Source: Diadema setosum (taxonomy: Eukaryota; Echinodermata; Echinoidea; Diadematoida; Diadematidae). From it: 64,000 nt of DNA. Made by a program: the position numbers and the translations under genes. Below the pieces are notes generated by a model. It was not told the DNA's origin, searched no databases, and was given only the letters and a program-made list of their open reading frames with translations. Of this stretch, positions 22,467 through 37,000 are shown in pieces (position 1 is the stretch's first letter; every line of letters begins with the position of its first letter). The stretch is taken from NCBI RefSeq assembly GCF_964275005.1, contig NC_092705.1, forward strand, positions 5,878,641 to 5,942,640, given 5' to 3'.

Positions 22467-25400
22467 AAGATTGTAGTGTCTTACATCCTAGTACCAAAGC
22501 CAAATGCTTAAAAAAAAGCAAGACAAAACGAAAACTCAATTGCCAAAAGTCACCGACCTTTATATATGAATCCTGCCACAACACTTGCTGTTTGTCTGCA
22601 GTAGAATACTTGGGATTCTGGATTGTGATTAAATATCAGTACAGAAATCCATCTAACTTTGTAATCACAGCAATGCACACTTATACCAAAGCCTTGGAAT
22701 GTGCATGTTGTACAAAGAACAAAATATATCTTTTCACTCTGTAAAAGCAAGAAGTTTCGATCTTGTTGAAGTCAGAGCAACACGCAGTCCCCAGTGGGTT
22801 TGATAATGATGCCACTGGGAGTAAAATAGTGGGGACTAATGACGTAAGTCTCATGATTTTAATCTTATATTTGTTATCCTCACAAAACTTTGGCTTGCAG
22901 GCTTGCATCTGATCGTTACTGAACATCAAGTCATCTCTCTGCTGCATTTTGAATAGTATATGACCTAAAGATCAAATGAAACCGTTGCAGAGAATTAAAA
23001 AAACAACAACAAACTTTATGGTGCCTTTTCTGTCAGCAAGCCAATTTGGAATCCAGTAACTTGTTTTACTCCCCTCAACTTCCATATCAGTATGGATTCT
23101 CTAACGCTAACCTTTGCCTGAAAATTGGCTCGATTTGGCGGCAGAGTATGTCGTGCAGTGGCCATCGTGAAGAATGTAATTTAGGCTGGAAATCTTCAGA
23201 AGTGTACAGCTGCATGACTGGAAAGAAAGAGAGAAAGCGAAAGATAGAGAGAGAAATAAAAGTGTTCACAAGGGTTGTCGAGTTAGATGATTTATGGTAA
23301 GAACGGTAGTTGGAAACATCTGGTGGTCCTTGGATAATGCTAAAATTTCTCAGTTTGGATTGTGAGCATGGGACTGGCTGCAGGTACTGCCCAATGTTGG
23401 AGCAATCATGTCTACTTTTGAAGGGATTTGTTCTTCTTTTCTTTTCTAAAAGAAAAAAAAATGATTGATACATAAGAGAGAGAGAAGAGAAGTTTTATTG
23501 TTCTGATTGTTCAGACACTGCCAAATGTATCAAATAATTTCTGAGTGATCTGGGAAGATTTCAAGGGAAGCCCGCAAGCTGCACATTTGTGCATCGAGCG
23601 ATGATATGCCGGTGATCTGCCCTTTAAGGACGGAAGAAGTGAACAGAAGTAGATTGTGGCAGCTGAATACAGGCAGGTCAAGTTGAAGAGTTTGGATGAG
23701 TTTTGACATGGTCAACAGATGTGATGATATTTAACTGTACAAAGGAACAAATAAAAGAGTGTTAATTGCAGACAAAAGCAACAGAAAAACACTACCATAT
23801 ATTTTCACAATGCAAAGCGGAGATTTTTGTTATTTTTCATTGTGTAATCATGGAGAGATATTGAAATTTTTTGTTTCTTTTCTCTCTTTTTTTTTTTTGG
23901 GGGGGGGGGCCTTTATGATAATGCTGTTGTATCATTTTGTATCATACATCAAGTGTATATAACATTTTTAGAGAGGAAAAAAAAAAAATCAGAATTTTGT
24001 AAGAGCAAGACAAGAATTCATTGGTTACTTTCAAGAAAAGTATCACAGTGTACTGAAGTTTGTTTCCAAGACCAATTGCCTAAAGAGTACAGTGGATTCT
24101 TTTTTTTCCTACTTTGTACAGGCAAAATTTATTTTGTTTTTATTAGAGTGTCGTTTATCTTCTCTTCATTTTTTTTTTTTATTAAAACTGATGACAACTT
24201 TGTGTGTATACTTATCATGTGATATCCCTTACAAGGGAATACAAGTGTAGATCCAAGTTGAAGCATGTATTATGTTTGATTAATTTATTATTCAAGTCTA
24301 CTATATGTGTGTTTATATTTCATTGATTACATTTGAAGGTAGTTACTGGACCTTCTCCATTATTTGTTGTTCAGTATTCCCCCCACCCATATTTTTGTTA
24401 CATTTTTCCACTTTTTTTTTCTATGTTTAGTCAATATTCAAATGCCAATTTATATTACCAAAAACAAGAAAGGATGTTTGCAGGAGTGGCAAAAGGCTGT
24501 GTACATTTTTCTTCCGCCCAGTTTTGTTTGGGTTGGATGTGTTTCTATGCACATCCAAATATATTCACTGCGCTTGATTTTTTTGTTTTGTTTTGTTTTG
24601 TCTTCAGATTTGAATATAGTTATGCATAGAAACGGACACAGTGTGTCCGCTTCATATACTGAACCTGCCTTTATGAAATCCGATGTATTCCAGAATTACT
24701 GCTACAACGGAGGGATATGGCGATTATCTGAAAATTGGGCTTCATCTTTGTGTACTCTTACGCTTACCATCTTACATTTTCTTGCGATACTATGAAACAC
24801 AAGTAGCAAACAAAGTTGCACAAAAATAGCTTTGAAATTAGCGTAGTTTGTGTATGAATTTGTACTTTTATTTTCTTTCTTTCTTTTAATTATTATCAGC
24901 ATCATACCTAAATCATAGCCTGCCCATGTTGGGTCTTCATAAGAGTACGTTTCCCTCGCCATTCTTCTTGCAGCTTCAAAAGGAGAGAGAGAGAAAAAAA
25001 AAAAGGTTACAGCTGTGGGCAATAGCTGGTGGTGCGCAGTGAACCCCCTAGCCTGTTGAAATCCCAGCCAGGCCTGTACAGAGTCAGTTCAGATATCGAG
25101 AGTCTGGCGGTGAATGGCTTAACTTCCTCCACATGTTTGTCTGTGTGAGTGTGCGTCCGTGCGAGAGCATTTTTGTGTCAAGACTGTCGTAGTCCCACCC
25201 ACTGTTGTCAAGCTGTGCAGGCGAATTTAAAACACAGATTGTCTGGGACAGCTTTTGCCATTTTTTGTTTGATATTTTTCTTTTGTCATGTTGTAGTATG
25301 CTACTGAGGCATAAGTTATATCTCCCCCCTGATTTTTTTTTTTAGTCTTTGTTGTTGCTTGTGTCGGCCTCCAGTGCTTTATAAGGCAGTATACCAATGA

Positions 25401-26731
25401 ACTTTTTTTGCAAAGTACAATAAATATGACATAACTGTGAGCAGACAGAGAGAGAGGAGGGGGGGGGGGGGTGGGGAAAAGAAGGTGTGTGAAAGTGAGA
25501 GAGAGAGAGAGACAGAGAGAAAATGATTAAAAGAACAATTGTGGTCTTCCAAATTTTTTCGGCTTAGTGGTAAAACCAAAAATGCGAAGAAAGAAAAAAG
25601 AATTGACAAATAGAGTTGCAGTGATAATATACAGACCTTGTTCAAAGATGGAATATTCTTTGCTCGTTCTGTTTGTGAATTTACTGTGTGATGGTAGTTT
25701 GGCATATAACTGAATATTGTTTAAATTTTTAATGTGAAAAGGTGTTTTTGTTGTTTTTCTAGGGCAGTGTACTTGAATTATGTTTCCCTTTAATAGTTGA
25801 TGGGATAAAGAAAACCAAGTTTGAGCTGAAATCTAGTGTATGACTCCTTGAAAGCATCAAGTTGCTCCTTGCCTCCTCAGATTGGCGGGATTATTTGTTC
25901 AATATTTCATCATTTAAAACTTTTTTATCGTAAAGAATCTGTAGGGCTTTGTTGAAGATCATGTCTTGTGTATAATGGATGTGCACCAAAGCCCATTCCT
26001 TTTACAGCCCTATCTTGTGCTTAAAGTTCAGTGTCTGGTTGTTGTTGTTGGGTTGTTTTTTTTTTTTTTTGGGGGGGGGGGGTGTGGGGGAGGGGATTTG
26101 CACATCCCACTAAAATTTCAGTAGATGGAACATTCACTGGTGATTTGTTCTACCCCTGAGGAATTGATTAAGGCTTGTGTGATTAGTGTGGATGTACTTT
26201 GATATTACGGTTGTTATTTGATGAGACAGGTAATCTTCATGTATGGTAAATGTTAATATTAAGGGACATATCAAACATTTTTACATGTGTTTTTTTTTTC
26301 TCTCCTTGAAACTGTTGCAAATGCTGAACAGTTATATGATGCTGAAAGATCTTGATATGTGTTATCAACCTTTAGTTGTGAGTCCTTGATTCCATCCTGC
26401 AATGTTAGAATTTATTCTTTGATCAAGTGGTTGTGACAGTTTACAACAATGCCTTGTGAGTACAAATTGTGGTCAGCTGTGCCGCCCCCCCCCCCTCCCC
26501 CACCTATATCATGTGATAAGAATTGTGATGTTTAGACCAATGGGGAATGTGTTGTGCTTTTGTGTTTCTCAAGTGTGCATACGTAATACTGACCTTTTAC
26601 TGTACTGCCGTTTGTGTACAAACCAGTAGAAATTGTCAATGAGGTTGGGTGGATCGTCAGGCAATCCGTAATGAGACGGTAAAGATCTCATATTTCCCCT
26701 TTGCTCTCTGTCACCCTTTCCATTAAACAAT

Positions 26732-26890
26732 GCTGCACACTGACACTGGTCTGACGGTCCCTGACCAGTAAAAATCACTGTTGGACCAGTAACTTTTTTC
26801 AGTAATGAACCAGTAAACAATGGAAAAACTGGGTACCTGCTGGTCCGACCTGTCTGTCAAACCAGTAGAAATAATGGGTTAGTGTGCAGC
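26732..26890. mobile_element. Hairpin MITE (GCTGCACACT ends)
   Basis: Left GCTGCACACTGACACTGGTC and right ACCAGTAGAAAT...GTTAGTGTGCAGC are inverted. The interior repeats ACCAGTAA and GGTCCGACC. Confidence 0.6.
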
Positions 26891-28848
26891 CCTGCATTAA
26901 AACATGTAGCTTACTATGAAATCTTCTGTAAAACCATTGAATGAAAATGCTATAATTATTATTATTATCATTATTGATATCATTATTATTGTTATCACTC
27001 ATATGATAATGATTCTACTATGAACAATTGTAGCATTAATAGCGTTGTCACATGTTTTTGTATTGCGTTAGTGTAAGTGCACTGGCGTTCATAAAGTATG
27101 TCTCAGGCAGGTACTGAGAATGGTGTTATAGCTTCTCTTTCTATTTCTTTTTTTCTTTTCTTTTTTAACTTAGTGTGTCTCTAAGTTAGATACTTCAGTA
27201 AATTCCCTCAGAACACTACAAAAAAAAGTGGTGTTGATGAAGATGTTTTGTTGTGTCCGTCAGTAGGAACACAAGCAGTCTTGATGGTTGTAGTGATTAA
27301 ATGTTTGGGTTTTCATTTCTTTTTTTTTTTTTTTGTAGTTTGTATCCTCTCTCGCGCTCTCTCTGACGAGTCTTTCAATAAATTGTTTTCCCGTTTCATT
27401 CAGAGTAGAGAGACCCAATATTTTGTCTTTTTTTAAAATCTCTCCACCCCCTGCTTTCTTGCTCACTAGGGTCACTGTATCCGATTTTTGTAAAGTTGAC
27501 TATGCTGCCATTCTGTTGTAATTTAAAATGGAACAAATTGAAGATAGAGACAAAGAAAAAAAAGAACAAGAGATGTTAAAGAGCAGTTTTGCTCAGCAAA
27601 GTGCTTATTGATATGTGATTTGTTTGTTTGTTCGTTTGTTTTTTAAACTTGAAGCATGCTGGGACTCTCAGCAAGTGTTTTTCTGTGTTGAATTATCTGG
27701 TGGCACGCGTACTTAAAAATTATTCATTTTCTTACAGAACGGAATGGTTGTATTCAGTGAGCTTGAAAGAAACGACAACAAGAAAAACACATTTTGCTGT
27801 TGGTATTTTGGCGAGATAGAAAAAATTAGGGTGTTGATGTTCAACTTCTGTTAGAAAAGCTCATGATTCTGTGTTCTTTTTTTGTTTTTGGTTCTTTTTT
27901 TTTTTCTTTTTTTCTTTTGGTATGTAGACAAAGTCTATTACCCCCACCCCTTTCCTCTCATTCTCCTGCAATGCCAACAAGGTATTATCTGCTCTGGTTT
28001 CTCTGTTTAATAAGTGTGAAAAATAATTTTTCTTTGGTACTCATGTTTGCAAACACAATGTCATCATAAATGTCAAATTCCCTAAATTCTGGCACTTTTT
28101 TTTATAGAATTATTTCCCTCTCTGCATTCCCATTACATCTTGTCATAAATGTAATTTGACCACTGCATGCCATTGAAAGTAGCAGTTAAAGCACTGTTTT
28201 GGTAGTACATGCCTTAATTCCTGTTCAATTTTATAACTTTTGTCTTTTTTTCCCCTTCTTTATTAGTAAGGCATAATTATAACTTGCATGTTTGCTGTAG
28301 TAGTGTAACACGATGGTTAACTGCGTAGACTAAGAACTAAGTGGACGTGTTGTATCTAGAGCCCTTTGTGTGGTTTGACCAAGCAACAATGATTGCTTGC
28401 ATGTGCAAAGCAAACACATATGTAATTTTGCACTCCGCGCTGTTTTGTATTGATCAGTGGGAGATGGGTGGGATAGGCGAGAATGCGTCTGTTCAGATCT
28501 TTGTCTGTTTTCCTCTTTTTGTTACTTTTTGTTTTTTTAAATGCAGGGTGTCAGGAAAAGACAGCCGATGTAGTATATGCCTTGCCATCTCATTATCATG
28601 TACAGGATTCATCTTATACTCTTTCATAATAACTTGTTTTAATAATAACTATTGTTATTCAACACAGCATGGTTATGAGTAGCAGTTTAATGAAGAAAAG
28701 AGAGAATAAAAGAGAAGCGACTTGGTGAAGACTACTGATGTGATATATGCATTGTATAAAACAAAACAAAAAACGATTGTCTATCTTCTGCACGAGTTGT
28801 GGTCAGGTGAATTATACATTGATTGGTATTTGACAATTTTACTGTAGA

Positions 28849-28854
28849 AATAAA
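28849..28854 (+). terminator. Candidate distal polyadenylation signal
   Basis: AATAAA followed within 40 bp by CATTTTGTCGACGTGTTATT, a GT-rich downstream element. It would close an 8.1-kb FARP 3' UTR; inference only. Confidence 0.3.
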
Positions 28855-28954
28855 AACAAAAAGTAAGTTTCAAAATGAGACATTTTGTCGACGTGTTATT
28901 GTCTGCAGATCAAAGTTTATTTTGCCGTGATGTGATGTGTGTGCGTATATAGAA

Positions 28955-28990
<36 letters not shown>

Positions 28991-28995
28991 CTCTG
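28955..28995. repeat. (GT)n microsatellite
   Basis: About 15 uninterrupted GT units with a TGCG interruption. Confidence 0.85.
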
Positions 28996-29314
28996 TGTGT
29001 TGAGAGTGACGACAAAGGGGTTAAGAAAACAGGAGACAACTCGTCTGTGTCTCTAAAAATCTAGAATCATTGTAATAACGAGATTGAAAAAAAAAAAGAG
29101 AATAGCAATCATGAAAGATGACACCGCTGATGCCAACGCAGATAAATTCACTGCTCGTGCTAAATCGTGCGCATCGTAACAACATTTTGTATAAAGTGCA
29201 ATGTAAACACTTGACGACGATAAGACATGAAATTCACAAGAACTGATGGGTGAGACATAGTAAAGTCAACATTTACATCTCAACATCACTTAGAGGATCT
29301 AAATATTTTTATTT

Positions 29315-29322
29315 CTATCTCT

Positions 29323-29370
<48 letters not shown>
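29315..29370. repeat. (CT)n-(CA)n compound microsatellite
   Basis: CTCTCT run followed by about 15 CA units. Confidence 0.9.
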
Positions 29371-29513
29371 CACGCACTCACGCAAGCACACACCGATTCA
29401 GAATGTATAATACTGTATATATATGCCTCAGGCAATATTGATCAGATGAATAGATATATCGTGTATGTGTATATATCATATATACACACATATGCACAAT
29501 ATATGTATGCATA

Positions 29514-29517
<4 letters not shown>

Positions 29518-29596
<79 letters not shown>
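29518..29596. repeat. (TA)n microsatellite
   Basis: About 38 uninterrupted TA units, flanked by TATA/CATA variants from 29455. Confidence 0.95.
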
Positions 29597-29597
<1 letters not shown>

Positions 29598-30869
29598 ATG
29601 GATAGAAAGAAAAAGAGAGAGAGAGAGAGAGAACTCAGAATGTGAAGAGAACAGAAGAAGAAAAAAGAAAATGACAAAAGAGAAGTTACATAGACTTGCA
29701 TTTTCAAACCTGTTTTTGTTTTGTTATGAGCAGCATCGTAGCCGAAAACTGGTAGGATCGAGGTCAAAGATCGAGCTAATGAATAGCGGAGGTGGCGACC
29801 AAATAGTCGCATTGTGTGTTATTAATCTTCCATGGGCATTATTGCGACAAACAGAGGGAGGGGAAAAAAAGGGAGAGCAAAACAATAATGTGCGAGGATT
29901 ACTCGGCAACGCATTCCCTAATGCAACCATGCATAGTTAAATGATGAAATGCACAATCTGAATCACCGTGAACAAATACAACAAAACGCAGCTGGCTCGA
30001 TAAATACTGCTGCCGGAAAAATCATTGCCCTGAGGCTGCTTTTATAGCTTACGGGCCCGTGGATGCACTACTCCTGTTTTCCTATTGTATGAAATTATTC
30101 ATTCTGATTCCACAACAGTTGCATGTCATTGACAACGTGGCTGTCATTTGAGCTCATCGTTCGTGTAATGAGCGTGATAATAATTATACGACCAACTATT
30201 CGCGATGAATTTTGGTGCGACTTTGGATTGGCCAACGTCACCGCCGAGCTGTGGACAGCCTGCCGCATAGTAGGTTTGTGGTTGAGGGAGTGGCAGTCTG
30301 GGTTTCTTTTTTGCCTTGTTTTTTAAAGATGAAGTTTCATCTGTAGAAAGCTGCATGCTACTATTCATTGTATGTTTACTGATTGGCGTGACCACTGAAT
30401 TATGATATGATAATAATTCTGTATTTGAATACAGGCGTTCATAATACTTGACAAAGATGTGCTAAGGTGAATCTGTCTTGATAATCAAAGTCAGAGATAA
30501 TGGCAATTGTGTAAGAAAGATTTCTTTATGCCCATGAGTTTTTTTTTTGTTTTTTTTTATCTTGGCTATTAATTAACACTGATCAATGCGGTGCTTATAT
30601 ACATCGATGTAGGGCAATTTGTCAATCAGGTCTCTTATCTGTGATTTTTGCTCGCCTCAGTCTTGTGTTAGCAAATCTCCACACACGACAAAATGCACAA
30701 ATCCACTACTCTCCTGTATACGCAGTAAGCCTACTGCTATAACGTCATGTGCTTTCATGGTTCATCTTCTTTAATAGATCTGATTTCCTCCACTCCCCCC
30801 CCCCCCTGCTGCAGTAGGGAAGAGCGAAGCTTTAGTTGGTGACCGACTTGAAAACTCGAGAGACTTTCA

Positions 30870-30969
30870 AATGTTTGCAGATAACGTGCGCGCGCCGGCA
30901 AGTCGTCAGTGTAGCGCCAGCGACCGATGCCAGAAAGACGGGCTAGAATAAGGGCAGGCGTCGCATGAG
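30870..30969 (+). promoter_or_regulatory. CpG-rich 5' flank of the SLC2A-like gene
   Basis: A local CpG cluster (ACGTGCGCGCGCCGGC, GTAGCGCCAGCGACCGATG) immediately precedes the ATG. It probably holds the transcription start and 5' UTR. No TATA box is evident. Confidence 0.4.
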
Positions 30970-31032
30970 ATGTCGCTGGCCCCTAGTCAAGTTGTCACCT
31001 ATACTCCTCCGGAAAAAATGGTAACAAAACCG
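30970..31032 (+). CDS. SLC2A-like exon 1: start and cytoplasmic N-terminus
   Basis: ATG then 20 codons (MSLAPSQVVTYTPPEKMVTK, then P), ending before GTGAGT in phase 0. It lies just after a CpG-rich stretch. Sequence is not conserved; supported by frame, donor and phase with exon 2. Confidence 0.72.
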
Positions 31033-34000
31033 GTGAGTTCTGCTTTTTTTCCTATACATTCATGTCTTCTTAAACATCCTCCAACACTTACTAATTCTTC
31101 ATCTACTGTGCACTGTGGCGACAAGTTAATATCAGTATCATTTTGCTCCAAGAACGTGTCGGGGGGTTGCGACGCAGTTCGCTAGACGTTATGGACTGAA
31201 TTCGTCAACCGATTAATCAGTGAATAGAAAGCATCTTTACTTTGGATTCACAATATTGATATTTGGCACATGGGTTTTTCGTCAGAAATGGAAATGTTGT
31301 GACGCCGTGTGCACACAATTTGACAAATGAAGAGAACAAAAAGATATGTGCCTTTTCTCTGCACGAGCTCACTCAAATCGACATGGTGTAGCATAAAATG
31401 GGGAAGAAACAATGCGTTATCAACATGGAATCATGTTCGCTTTCACGGTGAGCGACTCTTATGAAAAGAACAAATGAGCGAGCAGACACGAAGAAAGGTC
31501 TACAAAAACCAGAATACCGTACCTGACTTGAAAAGAATGGATGATCGCAAGGTACGCTGATACTCAATGAAATTGCCGGCGTTGATAGTAGAATACAAAC
31601 ATACGCATTATAGAAATACCCGGTGCTGTATGGTTTAATAGTACTACACAGTACGCTCCCATCATCAACGCCCTCTTAAATTCTGTCGGCAATAGCAACA
31701 CGCGTAGTGGCATTCAAAGGTCGGATTTTTTGGCACTATACTGTTGATCTATTTATTCGGTTTCTCTTCGTCCCCCCCCCCCCCTTTGCCACTGTTTGCT
31801 TAACTATAGACATGATGGGCGCCAATCAAATCTGTCTGTTTGCTTTCAAAAAGTATTCATCGATAAGACAGAGTCTAATTCGTATAGTTGTTACTACGAC
31901 GGGACACGCATCGATCGCCTGGTAGAGTAAGTGGCGTAGTCTGATGAACTGAGAAGAGTCCGTATATATACAACAGATTTTACCGTGATCGGGACCGATA
32001 AGATCACAACACACATGCAGTTAGGAAACCAAGAGTTGATGTCATGCAGATATCAATAACGGTTTAAATTCATTGCAAACATTTGCTTTTTTTTTATACT
32101 TAGAATGACTCGGATGGTCATGTAGGAGTCCTATTTCGATGATGATAATGATACGACTACATCACCATTAGGTCAAGAAGGCGTGGCCGTGTTACTGTCA
32201 AAATGTCCTAAAGAAAAGATGGGAAGAAAGGAGACTTTTACCAGCATAAATGTGAACACGCCTAATTGCAACAAAAAGGAATAAAAATAATCAAGCGGAC
32301 TACCAAAGAGTATTGATAAAAGCTATCCACATCAATTTGCCTCCTCCTATTATTTTTATCGGTCATTCATGATGTTTGTGTTATATTGTGTATTAGGCCT
32401 ATAATAATGGCATGTGCATGTGCATTGCAACAATGACATCCGTATTTAATTTCTGTGATCAAAGTTACATTTCAGTCTTACAATGGGTACGAACACATTT
32501 CCTCCGGCTATCGATTAACCATCTGAATGATTAATCTATGTAGCGTTGTTAATGTCGGTATATATAGATAGGTTATTTCATTCAAAGTTTACAGATAAAA
32601 TAACAAGAGAAATGTGTACGACTTTGGAAACAAATAAAAAACAATTTGGCCATTTATTGAATTGCTTGTTTGTTTCAATATCCATCTGAGAAGATGGCTG
32701 GATATTCAGCTACACAAGCTGGTCTTCCATGGGGTTCAGTTGGCAATGGTTGGATCCATCGGTAGCACTTCACGGAGATGATTAAATTTAAACATTATTT
32801 AAACGGGCAATCTAATGTGCGTGTGTTTCGCCATATCTAATATGATTAATATGGATGCCTACAGTGAAAATCGTTCCCAATAGTAAAAATCGTTCCCAAT
32901 CCATAATTTTTCTTCATTGAACTATGATTATATTCTCCTATAACTTTCGGTTGTAGTTCATTCCTTTATCATTTCCTCCTCTTTCCCCATTATCCCTCTT
33001 GTTTCTTGTGTGCAGGTCAGTGACGTCACTCTGTGGCTAGTCCTGACTATCGGCGCTCTTCTAATTGGTTCGTCTTTAAAATGTGGCTACAACTACGGCA
33101 ACATCACCCCTCAGTCGATAGTAAGCAGTCTTAAAAGGCCACCGCACACTACACAACTTTGCAATGTTGTATACCGGTCGTACGACCTAAAGACCGGAAG
33201 TGTGACGTCACCGGCCTTGCCAGTCGTTCCCAATTGTGCGACTGGGTCTTAGTGCCAGTCGTAAAGATTTGACATGTCGAATTTTTACGACCGGTCGTAG
33301 GCTTTCAGCTACAGGTATTATGAAGTGAAACCAAAGCGGTGACGGGTCATAAAAATAGTCTGATTGTATAGTGTGTAGGTCGACTGGTCGTATGATAGAC
33401 CAAGGAGGTACTAGGCGAGCTCCCCTAATACCTCCTTTATAGACCCGGCTTGCCTCTCCAGTCGTTGGTCTGATCGTGTAGTGTACGGTGGGCTTATTAG
33501 GCACTGTTCATTGGCAAAAACGCATTACACAGACTCATGATGATGATAGTAATGATGATTACAAAGATGGTGATGATGATGACGATGATGATGATGATGA
33601 CGACGACGACGGCGAAGACGACGTCGACGACGATGATGATGATGATGATGACATTCCTGATTAAATTGATGTAGTGATAATGATACTGTCATGTACTAGG
33701 CTACTTGTGCTGCTGCTGCTGCTGTTAATAATGATGATGGTGATAATACATATTCTTCCCTCTTTTCTTCTTCTCACAAGATTATCATTCTTATTATCAT
33801 CATTATCATTGTTATTATCATCATTATTGTCATTATCGTCGTCCTCAGAGTCACAGTTGCTGCCATTTATAAACCACTATCCTGATAATGTTAAAATTTC
33901 TGGCAAATTGTTTACAGTATGATTTATTGATGTACACTTTGTATCTGTACCTTTCTGCCGGATGTCTAAGAAAAAGCACGATTGAATTGAATTGAATTGA

Positions 34001-37000
34001 ATTGAATTGAATTGAATTGAATTGAATTGAATTGAATTGAATCGAATCGAACAAAATTACCAGAATAATAATGACAATAAAGATACCTCTGCTACATACT
34101 GCTGCAATGACGAAGGACATTAAACTGACGGTTTTGGAGTTAAAAAAAAAAAATCAATATGGCATTATTCACTTGCTCCAGTTCATCAAGGATTTCTACA
34201 ATGAGACTAACATCGATCGATTCGGCGTTCCGATGAGCGAGGAAGGCGAGGCGTGGTTGTGGGGGGTCACGACGGCCATGTTCTGCATCGGCCAGGCGAT
34301 CGGTGCCATTGCGGGTTCGCGTTGGTCCAAGCGATACGGAAGGTATAGTATATCACTGGACCCTTCTCTGATATTATTTCTCATAAAGTCACCCATGATG
34401 ACCAATACAGGTGTTTCTGGTAATGCTGCTCCCAATGTCCCACCTTTTATAGGGTCAAAGGTCAAGTCATCACAAGACTGTCATCAGTGATGACTGAAAT
34501 ATCAGCTTCAAAGATGTCAGGTCAGATCCGAGACAAAAATTTACCTGTGACGGTTTTGGTGTTTAACGTAAAGACACCTTCGACAGCGGCCTTTCCCATT
34601 CCCCAAAATGGCTGTCTGAACACAAGTGAACTGCAAAATTTCCTATCGCCAAATCACGTTTGGGGAAGACAGTTGAACAACTTTAGCATCTAATCTATCG
34701 TAGGTATTTTTTTTTTTTGTATATAGTGGTCACAACATGCATTGTGTTTAGCTGGTCTATCAGAACTATAATCCTGAACACAAGTTTCTCTTGTAATAGA
34801 CAGGACAATTGACTATGCTTTGTTATACAAATATCGAGATATGTTCTCACTTGATATTATGTTCGTAATAATAATTAATGATGCTCGTTCTGTGAAAAGC
34901 AGTGCGTATCATACTGTACAATCTGTCTCTGACAGTCCTTCCGACAAAGGACAGGTAGTTTAGCAAGGGATCTCCAGCCCAAATCTAGATGTACTTGACT
35001 GGTTGACGAAACTCCTTTTGTTTTGTTTTGGGTTGTTTTTTTTTTTTTGTTTCGCATGATCAGATAAAGCTCACCCACGCACGTACAAGAACATTCCATA
35101 AGTGAAGTAAAAATAACTGATGATATAATTGCAAACACACACACACTGACATACACACACGCACACACATCCCTCTAAACCGTACACAAGCTTTTGAGAG
35201 TTGTTAATGTTTGTATAACATGCGACGTCATTCTTTCCAAACCACGGGAGAGCTTGTGTAGAGATGATTATTGAAGACTGAGAATACTCAGCATGTTTGG
35301 AAGAACCGTAGTATGCAATAGAAATGCCTAAGTCACCTTTTTGTAATTGTCGCCGTCATATAAAGACATTCTGCTGTGTGTGTGTTTGGTTTTCGTCAGA
35401 CATCTAAAGCCCCCTTTGCAAGTGTTGATGTTAGTGACGTAATAATGAGTCGTTTTCATCAAACCCAGATAGTGTCTGATACGAACAGTTTTGAAAGGTT
35501 AGTTATGATTAAATACACTGGAAATTATTACAAAAGGGTTTATGATTGATTTATTGATTCTGAACCGAAAGCACGAAGTAATTATCAATGGCAGAATGAT
35601 AAAAATCTTCATTATATGTTGGTTATGAATGAGCTATCGTCTGTTTCATTTTGATCTTCAGTAATCAATGAACAGTTGAGGGAAAATAAAACTGGGTATT
35701 ATTAAATCATCAAATCTACCTTCATATGTGTTGTTTTTGCGTAAGTTCAGAGACTGAACAAGTTCTGTCGGGCATAAGCGTCTTAACTTTGTTGTCGAGG
35801 GAAATCTATTCACCCTTTCATTACAGCAGCAGCAGCAACAACAACAACGACAACAACAACGACAACAACAACAACAAAACGACAACAACGACAGCAACAA
35901 TAACAAAAACAACGACAACATATTATGTGCCACAAATGTGAAAGTGCGCTCTCAGTTTTACCATGACCCTTGATTTTTTTTTTTCATTTGTCGTACTTAA
36001 AGGTGCCGCAGTCTCATCTTCAACGACTTTATCTCAATCGTGGCATCTATCAGCATGGCAAGTAGCCAGGCCGCCGGGTCGCCGGAACTGCTCATACTCG
36101 GTCGCGCTGTAATTGGCTTCAGTGTCGGTAAGCCTAGGTGTGGTAGGCATAATTTCTGCTTAAATCGTCAATGGCTATGATCCATATCACATCATCACTA
36201 TATTCAATGCTCCAAAATCCGAGCCATTGATATTTACTCAGTTTCGGTTCATTCAATTATATCTATGACGTCACAAGGAAAAGTAAAACGTTTCAAATTA
36301 AAGTGTATTCCATAACATTGTCTGCCTCCGTCGCTTGATGCCTCTAGATCTCATGTTAAAATTTGCCTGGGCTTTCTCGTTGCTTTAGACGTGTTGTTTT
36401 AGCAGGAATGGTTTTGTGAACCATCAGTGCTGTAGGGAGCATTTTCAATAGCCTATTCTTGTGCTTTCAATGATTCCGCCACTATCTATTTGATACCATG
36501 TATTCTTGTTTGTTTGTTTGTTTGTTTTAAAGAAAACTTTGTAAACCAACGATGAAATTGGAAATAAATGAAATAGAATGAAAAAAAAGCTACCTACATC
36601 AACAGCCCTTTTACTTTTATGATTTTGGTAGAAATAACCTAGCAGTGTGTCTGACAAATCAATTCAGACAAATGAGATTCAAATGTTACATCCGATTACA
36701 TTTTGTTACATCCGATTACTATTTCTGAACACTTCAAAAAAAGTTTACATTTCTTTCTTCAGTTCCTTTGCATAAGTATTCGTCTATACATTTCGTTTGT
36801 CTATTTCTACTATATATTTGTCTGTCTATCTATACTTAAGTATTTTTCCCCATTTCTATTTCAAGGGGTATCTCTCACCATCGTGCCGACGTATCTCAGA
36901 GAAATATGCCCCCGCCGACTTGGGAGGTATGTACCGCGACTTCACAATGTCCTATTCACCAGCGGGATATTGATCGGTCAGGTAAGTCAGAGTGTATGTT

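Larger units (their letters stand above)
20739..30969 (+). other. T-rich FARP 3' flank, probable long 3' UTR, then intergenic
   Basis: No coding exon recognised. From 20739 to about 28860 the + strand has many poly-T runs, few transposons, and several AATAAA signals (22461, 23750, 28849). The last, at 28849-28854, has a GT-rich downstream stretch and may end the longest transcript. From 28.9 kb on it is microsatellite-rich spacer leading to the transporter gene. Confidence 0.45.

Noticed and set aside
29378..29940. 144- and 164-codon open frames around 29.5 kb
   Set aside because: Their bulk is the (TA)n tract read as Tyr-Ile repeats; no conserved protein and no splice context.
33540..33860. 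GAT/GAC repeats as a CRISPR-like or coding repeat
   Set aside because: Simple trinucleotide expansion in an intron, with no spacers and no phase with adjoining exons.
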